This document shows positions 58,411-64,000 of a stretch of 64,000 nt of DNA, one piece after another (positions within the stretch are counted from its first letter, which is position 1; every line of letters starts with the position of its first letter). The stretch comes from Geosiphon pyriformis. Lineage: Eukaryota > Glomeromycota > Glomeromycetes > Archaeosporales > Geosiphonaceae. A program made the position numbers and the translations under genes. The DNA lies in assembly GCA_016748015.1 (NCBI GenBank), contig JAAOMT010000009.1, positions 266,459-330,458 on the forward strand. Direction: 5' to 3'. Under the pieces are notes generated by a model that was not told the DNA's origin, ran no database searches, and saw nothing but the letters and a program-made list of their open reading frames with translations.

Positions 58411-60393
58411 CTCTTTGAAAATTGACTTGAAGTTTAAAGCATATCTTTAATAAGAAGACATTCTTGAGATATTTAATAGAATAAAAATCAAAATGAAAAT
58501 TACTCTAGCATATTAAGCATCTTAAAAATAATGAAAGTTTGTAAAAAATAATGAGAATTTTTTGAAAAAAATGCAACACGACTTATTATAAGAGGTCTCT
58601 GCTTTAATTGGTTCAGAATTAGCCAATATCTAAGAAATATCACATCGGAAGAAACTAACAAATATTTTCAATAAATACAAGGTTGATCGGGTGGCCGTAA
58701 TTTGAATTCATTTTGAAACTCTTTCAAATGTGAAGTTAAAAAATAAAAGGCTAAATCCCAATAAAGCTATTTTCAGTCGTGAAAATTTTAAATTTGGGTG
58801 AAACTATAAATATTAACAAGGCAATCTTTTAAAGAAATCTTCGCTTTCAAACAATATGTCATGCTTAACCCTGCCTAACCCTGCTTTTCAATTTTTTTAA
58901 TGTAACATTGACTGGATTATTTTTGACAATAATGCAAATTACCCTTCTTTCCTGAATATGTGAAGAATTATTAAGTTGTAACACACTCACAGATGATCTT
59001 TAACCATTTTTTGTGTAACAATATTTTTAGATTTTTAATCAAGAAACTACTATTTTCATTATCAACTTGAAAAGTTTTGAAATATGTTTTGAATATATTA
59101 ATTTATTATAAAAATACAATAATTATTAGCTCTTATTTTTTTTATTTCTTTTTTGTGTTTTACATTGTCAATTTTTTTGAACTTTTGAATATTTTATTTG
59201 TCAGCAAGCTTTTATTCTATTTTGTAAAAACAATTTAGATCAAAATTTATAAATTTATAAATGTTAAAAATATCAAAAATATTTAATAAATACCAATTTT
59301 CGAATTTATTTTAATTTTAATTTTATTAATGATTGAATTAAATTTTATTCTTTATGTTTTAATATTTAAATATCTAATATTAAAAATTAGAAAAATTGAA
59401 CACAATATGTTTTTTTAAACATAAATTTTGGATAATTAACAATTTAAATTAATATAAAAATAATTAAATTGAATTTAAAAATGAAATATTGTTTTTAACA
59501 TATTATTATTACTAAATATTTTATAAAAAGATTTCAATATTTAAAAACAATTTTTTTAGATATTCTTCAAAAATACTGTAATAAATTTAAAATCAAGAAA
59601 TTTTAAATTAATAATATTTACATAAAAAAATGTAAATATTCTACAAGAAACAATTTATTCATTTATAATTAATTAATTACATTATTACTCTTAAATTTCA
59701 TGGAAACATCAACAAAATTGCTAGAAGAGGGTTCCGAAATAATTTATAAAGCAATAGATATACTATAAAAGAGAAGCATATATTATTAAAACTGAAACTA
59801 TATTAATATTATTTGTAATTTTATAAATTGGATGATTTTAACATTATACAAATATTATAAATATTTTATTAAGTTGGTAAAACATTATAATAATATGGTA
59901 CAATATTAATTTTAATTTATTCAATTATTTTTTACTTATTACTTAATTTTAATTTTTGGTTAATTTTTTTTTTTTACAAATTATATATATTTGATTATTT
60001 AAATTTGGCCTTTTATAAATTTCCTAAATAATTAATATATTTCAAATTTTAGCACAATATTCATTTAATGCAAAAATTATTTTTTAAATGATTAAAGATT
60101 TAACAATTTCAAACTTAATCCAGAATTCGGGGTTTACCTTGATTTGAAAGCTAATAATTAGTCAAAACTTTTTGATACTAATATAAGGATTTCTCAATGA
60201 TTGATTGGCTCTTGCCTCTTATAGGCTCTCAGATGCTTTCATATATGTAATATAAAAGTTTAGATGCATGAAAATGACATTAAATAAAACAATATTTCAA
60301 TTGGACTCTAATAATTAAAAACCTAGCGCTCAATAAAGTTTTTCAAACTAGAAGCCTGGGGATACAAGAGATTTAAGCGTCTTGTTCCTACGC
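58411..60393. other. spacer with AT-rich island
   Basis: About 59030-60120 is almost only A and T and ends sharply near 60120. Unlike the left island I see no strong C/G strand bias in it. No gene is supported. Confidence 0.6.
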
Positions 60394-61220
60394 TTAATCT
60401 TGAAGAAAAATCAATTCCCAAAAATCAAAAATGGCAAGTGGTATTAATTCGCAATCAATGAGTTCGAGACGAAAGTATGGTAAAGCTTCTAGATATTGGC
60501 TGGCTTCTTCCACATCTCGGGCGGACATTTTGGCAGAGACGACAAGCGGTCTTTGCATGACGTAAAGTTCTTGAAAGATACCTGCCTAGTTATATTTCAA
60601 AATAGAAGTAAGGTATGTTGAGAAATGCTATCATCTCGCTAAAAAATCATAATCTCTACCTTGAAATAGCGAAACGTGTCCAAAGCCTGTTCTTCAACGC
60701 TTTTTTGAAATGCTTCATTGGTAAAATTCGAGTTAAAGGTGCCCATAAACCAAATAGGTCGTAATTTTTCTCTTGATAATAATTCAACGGGCTTTCCTAG
60801 CGCTTCTCTCATTTCTTCACCTCTATTATTGGATATTCTTTCCCAAGTTCGATATGGGCCAAGGCATATGAAGTCATAACTGCATAAGCTATGCTTCAAA
60901 ATTTGGAAAAAATAAGAGCTTTGTCTTCTTTTATTTTTTGAAGAATGAAAATCTATGCTAAAAATTATCAAGAAAAGCTTCTTTACCCAGACTCAATTAT
61001 GGAGACCTACCAATGCTAAAGGCAGTTGTGCTACTTTCTCCTTTGCTTGATTAATTGATTCTGCCTCAACAATAAAAATTGAGCCTTTGCTGTCTTCAAA
61101 TCTGAATGCTTCTCGCAAGAAACCAGCCATATATAAAGACCATAGGTGAGTCAAGTGTACTTTGAATAAATCTGTTGGAAGAGGAGTTGATAAAAAACGT
61201 TCGATAATTCCAATTTTCAT
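60394..61220 (-). CDS. protein with two YCII-like halves
   Basis: Exons 61220-61011, 60893-60660 and 60585-60394 join in phase 0 to give 211 residues. The first half has the YCII/muconolactone-isomerase-like pattern of a dimeric alpha-beta barrel: HLTHLWSLYMAGFLREAF, then AESINQAKEKVAQLPLAL, then a strand ending in CLGPYRTW. The last segment (AGIFQELYVMQRPLVVSAKM, DVEEASQYLEALPYFRLELI) repeats the same pattern, so the protein is probably an internally duplicated, pseudo-dimeric form. Function is unknown; the family includes small cofactor-free enzymes and many uncharacterised proteins. No targeting signal is visible. Confidence 0.75.
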
Positions 61221-62869
61221 TTTGCAATGCGAAAAAAAATTCCCCGTTTAAAGAACAACAGTATTAGTCTTTACGGTTGTATAAATGGGAAAAATCGGAG
61301 TATCGTTGCCTAGTGAACCATGGAAAAATACCGATCTACCGAACTTGCCTTCTGATCCATTATTCACCAGAAATTAAGATTTGACGATCTATTGCAGTGT
61401 AACGACAATATAAAAACATTTTTTCTGCATTATCTGCCCAGTCTATATTGATTTGAATCTTGAGTGATCAGGATCCAATCAGCTTCTCAAAGGTTATATT
61501 ATCTAAATAAAATATGTCCATTCAAAATTGAAAATAGACCATTTTTTCTTTCGAACTTTCGCATGCTTAATGTAATAAACAATAAATATTTTTTTAATAT
61601 CAAGGCAAAAGTGTTACAAACAGGGACACAAGTATGACATGTACACATTGAAGACAGTCAATCATTGAATTCAGGGATTTCAAGTAACTAGATGGCGCGT
61701 AAGGTTTACTTTTTTACACTATCCAAACAATCGATAAGAGAGGGAGAGAAATGCCAAAACAAATCGAAATCGCCATAATTCCTTCAGCGTATTTAGTAAT
61801 GAGAATATTTAACGTGTCATACAAAGGTTTCCCGAAGTCAAAATATTTTGAAGCATAAATATTAAATTTATTTTGGGAAAAAGTCAACGCAAAACACAAA
61901 GAAAGCTGCAAAACCTTCATGCTTTTCCGTTTTATCTTCAGAGCAAGATCGGGAATTGTCTTCACGGTTAACTAAAAGCCCAATAAACTTGGCACAAACC
62001 AAAGAGGTTTTTCAAGAATATGATAGCATGAAATAGTCAGTAACCTCGGTATTTAGCGGCATACCCGAAGACCATCACCTAAACCACGTTTCCAGATCTA
62101 AGTTTCACAAAGGAGATCATTTTGTAGCATAGATCATCGCTTACCTCAGCAAGCCTACAAAGAACACCGTGTCAACTTTGAATCCGTGCTAACTTTAGAT
62201 AGAAACTTCTTAAAAAGATTTATCAATGTGAGCCTATCAAAGTAACTAAATAACCAGTTGAGGCGCGTTCCGCTGTAGTGTACTGGTTGTATGATATCAG
62301 GGTTGCTTTTTAGTGTTATGGTTTGTCAATCTCAACTTTCGCGTGGATTTTACTTTAAGCTAAGGAAATTTCAGGCGATGGAAAGGTCCGACCGTCATTC
62401 AAAGGATTACTTAAGCTGCCTTTTCTGTGTTTGATTTTATTTAATAAGTTTATTCTCAGCGGGAAAATTTTCAAGATCAGCCCAAAAATTAGAAATCGTA
62501 ATAGTGAGTAATGTGTATGAGTTCCAGAAACAATTTTTATGTTTTAAAGGTTTTGGAACAAGACAAAAATACCGATTGTAGGGCTACAAGGGTAAACAAT
62601 TGAATATGTATCGGGCCAATCCAAGGCTTGGAATAATTCTTTATTTTTAACAAGAAATAAGGAAATTTCGATCCAGATAATTGTATTACAAAGTCAAATT
62701 TTCATTAATAACCTATTCTCTTGAAAACCCAACCAAAGGTTTTTGGTCAAGAATTAGATTTTTCTATGAAATTTTGCTGTTTACTAAAGCCGAGTCTGTA
62801 GCCTATATAAAGTCCTGGCGGAAAGTAATCTCGGACGGCTTTTTTTGAATCACACAATCCTTTTAAAAA
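61221..62869. other. spacer
   Basis: Apart from the small frame at 61714-61965 nothing clear. 62267-62300 resembles the 5' half of a tRNA (A-box-like TAGTGTACTGG) without the rest. Confidence 0.5.
61714..61965 (-). CDS. possible small membrane or secreted protein
   Basis: An 83-codon frame; from the internal Met (MKVLQLSLCFALTFSQNKFN) it would have a signal peptide and a C-terminal hydrophobic helix (GIMAISICFGISLPLLSIVW). There is no homology or splice support. Confidence 0.3.
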   Translation of the reverse strand: MKTIPDLALKIKRKSMKVLQLSLCFALTFSQNKFNIYASKYFDFGKPLYDTLNILITKYAEGIMAISICFGISLPLLSIVWIV

Positions 62870-63770
62870 CTAACCAAGGATATTTTTTATTCAAGATATG
62901 TATGAAAATTAATGTTTAGTGTGGCCTCCTTCTGCATCTTTACAAGCTTGAAAATGGGGTAGGCATGCTGCAAATATTAGAAAAAAACCTTCTCTTCCTT
63001 CAGCCCAATAAAAATCTCTTGAAACGCGCTTTTTTTTGCCACCAGTCCTTGTACTTTTTTCTCAAAATTTTGCTTCAAAACAGCCCAACGGGGTTGAGGT
63101 CTGGGCTATGGCAGATTCCGGCATGAAAGTCTTGCTTGGAGTTCAGAACACACATCATTCGAGGTGTTTTTTGGATAATTATCCTGCTAGAATATTCACT
63201 GATGCTTATATTCTTGGTTGCATTTTATAACGATGGTTGTTTAGTATTCCATAATAGATATCATGGTTCAAATTCACAATGAATAGATGAAAACCAGTCT
63301 TGCCGCATTTGCTGATCGCTACCCAAACATTTAACTTGAAAGGGGCTATTAGGTTTCCATCATGAGATCATGCCAAACAGGTATTTCGAAACATCTGAAA
63401 AGTTGTTTTATCAGAGAATACAACCTTATGCCACCAGTTGCAACGGCGATGTTCAAGCGCCCATTGTGAGTGGTTCTCCTTGGAACTTTTGGTGAGAAGA
63501 GGGATACGTTTGGGCAGAATGGCCATGTAGCTAAGTCTTAAAAGCTCGGACAGTTCGTTTACTGGCTTCAAAGCCTTGATGCGTTCTTTAAGCCGTAGTT
63601 TGATTTCGGCTGCCGTAACGAAATGGTCTTCCATGGACGATTTCGCCGATCTGGCTAGGATGAGAATTTGGGCGAAGGGGAGTGACGTAAAGTTGACAGG
63701 AGCGAAGTTAATTTGGCAATTTAGGTTGCATTGCGGTGGGCGTTGTGCCAAGAGCACTTAAGGTGGCGGC
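62870..63770 (-). mobile_element. inactivated Tc1/mariner transposase
   Basis: Reverse-strand fragments in order: DHFVTAAEIKLRLKE, IPLLTKSSKENHSQWALEH, WHKVVFSDKTTFQMF (first catalytic Asp region, near 63410), LNVWVAISKCGKTGFHLF, and ICHSPDLNPVGLF near 63085, where the usual NPIEnlW has Gly in place of the catalytic Glu. Stops and frameshifts break the frame at least three times. A 16-bp sequence just left of the relic (62834-62849) recurs with two mismatches on the right (63827-63842), but in the same orientation, so it is not a normal inverted terminus. Confidence 0.8.
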
Positions 63771-64000
63771 AAGAATAAATAGAAGGTTGTCCCGGTATCA
63801 AAGAGCAACATAAATAACATTTACGCGTCGGCCTTTTTTGAAAGGAGATCGATAAGGCAATAAATTTTGCTACTGATGTCGGGGCCATTACATTCCGTCA
63901 CTGTATTTTCACAAAAATGATTATTCCAAAAACTTTGGTTGTTGTTTTTTCTTTTCATATTCTCCCTGTTTAAAAAACTATTTCTTAATTTTAAATTTAA
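63771..64000. other. flank of the Tc1/mariner relic
   Basis: Probably the 5' part of the dead element plus flank; no further coding signal. Confidence 0.4.

Overview
The window looks like nuclear DNA of an early-diverging fungus. Genes are split by short GT-AG introns (about 70-120 bp) and sit in AT-rich spacers. The gene content (Sel1-repeat proteins, F-box proteins, a TKL-type kinase, class-3 lipase-like proteins, a membrane-anchored Kelch protein, many secreted proteins) is what I would expect of Mucoromycota, most plausibly Glomeromycotina. That placement is inference from gene families and composition; there is no rRNA or other marker gene here.

Layout. 1-5040 is an extremely AT-rich island without genes, in which C is depleted on one strand in its left part and G in its middle. 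5041-20300 carries an F-box protein, a lipase-like protein whose nucleophile serine is replaced, a Sel1 protein, an F-box/R3H protein, a small WGR-like protein and a small unknown. 20333-34350 is rich in secreted proteins: a 463-residue protein built of a strict 13-residue Asn/Gly repeat, a secreted protein with a duplicated domain, an 8-exon receptor-like kinase, a broken alpha/beta-hydrolase, a decayed copy of the Asn/Gly repeat and a short Asn/Gly-rich secreted protein. 36507-44642 holds an 8-exon seven-helix receptor and two Sel1 paralogues pointing at each other across an NAD(P)-binding gene. 47367-49070 is a dead Fanzor (eukaryotic TnpB) element. 50797-61220 has a Kelch ectodomain/transmembrane protein, a second lipase-like protein without the serine, a Ser/Thr-rich cell-surface protein and a protein with two YCII-like halves. 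62870-63770 is a dead Tc1/mariner element.

How the genes relate. No operon or biosynthetic cluster is visible. The theme is the cell surface: a receptor kinase, a seven-helix receptor and a Kelch receptor-like protein (sensing), plus several secreted proteins (wall or host interface), plus Sel1 and F-box proteins that normally act as adaptors. All exon structures were worked out by hand from splice consensus and reading-frame phase; they are internally consistent but untested by RNA data.
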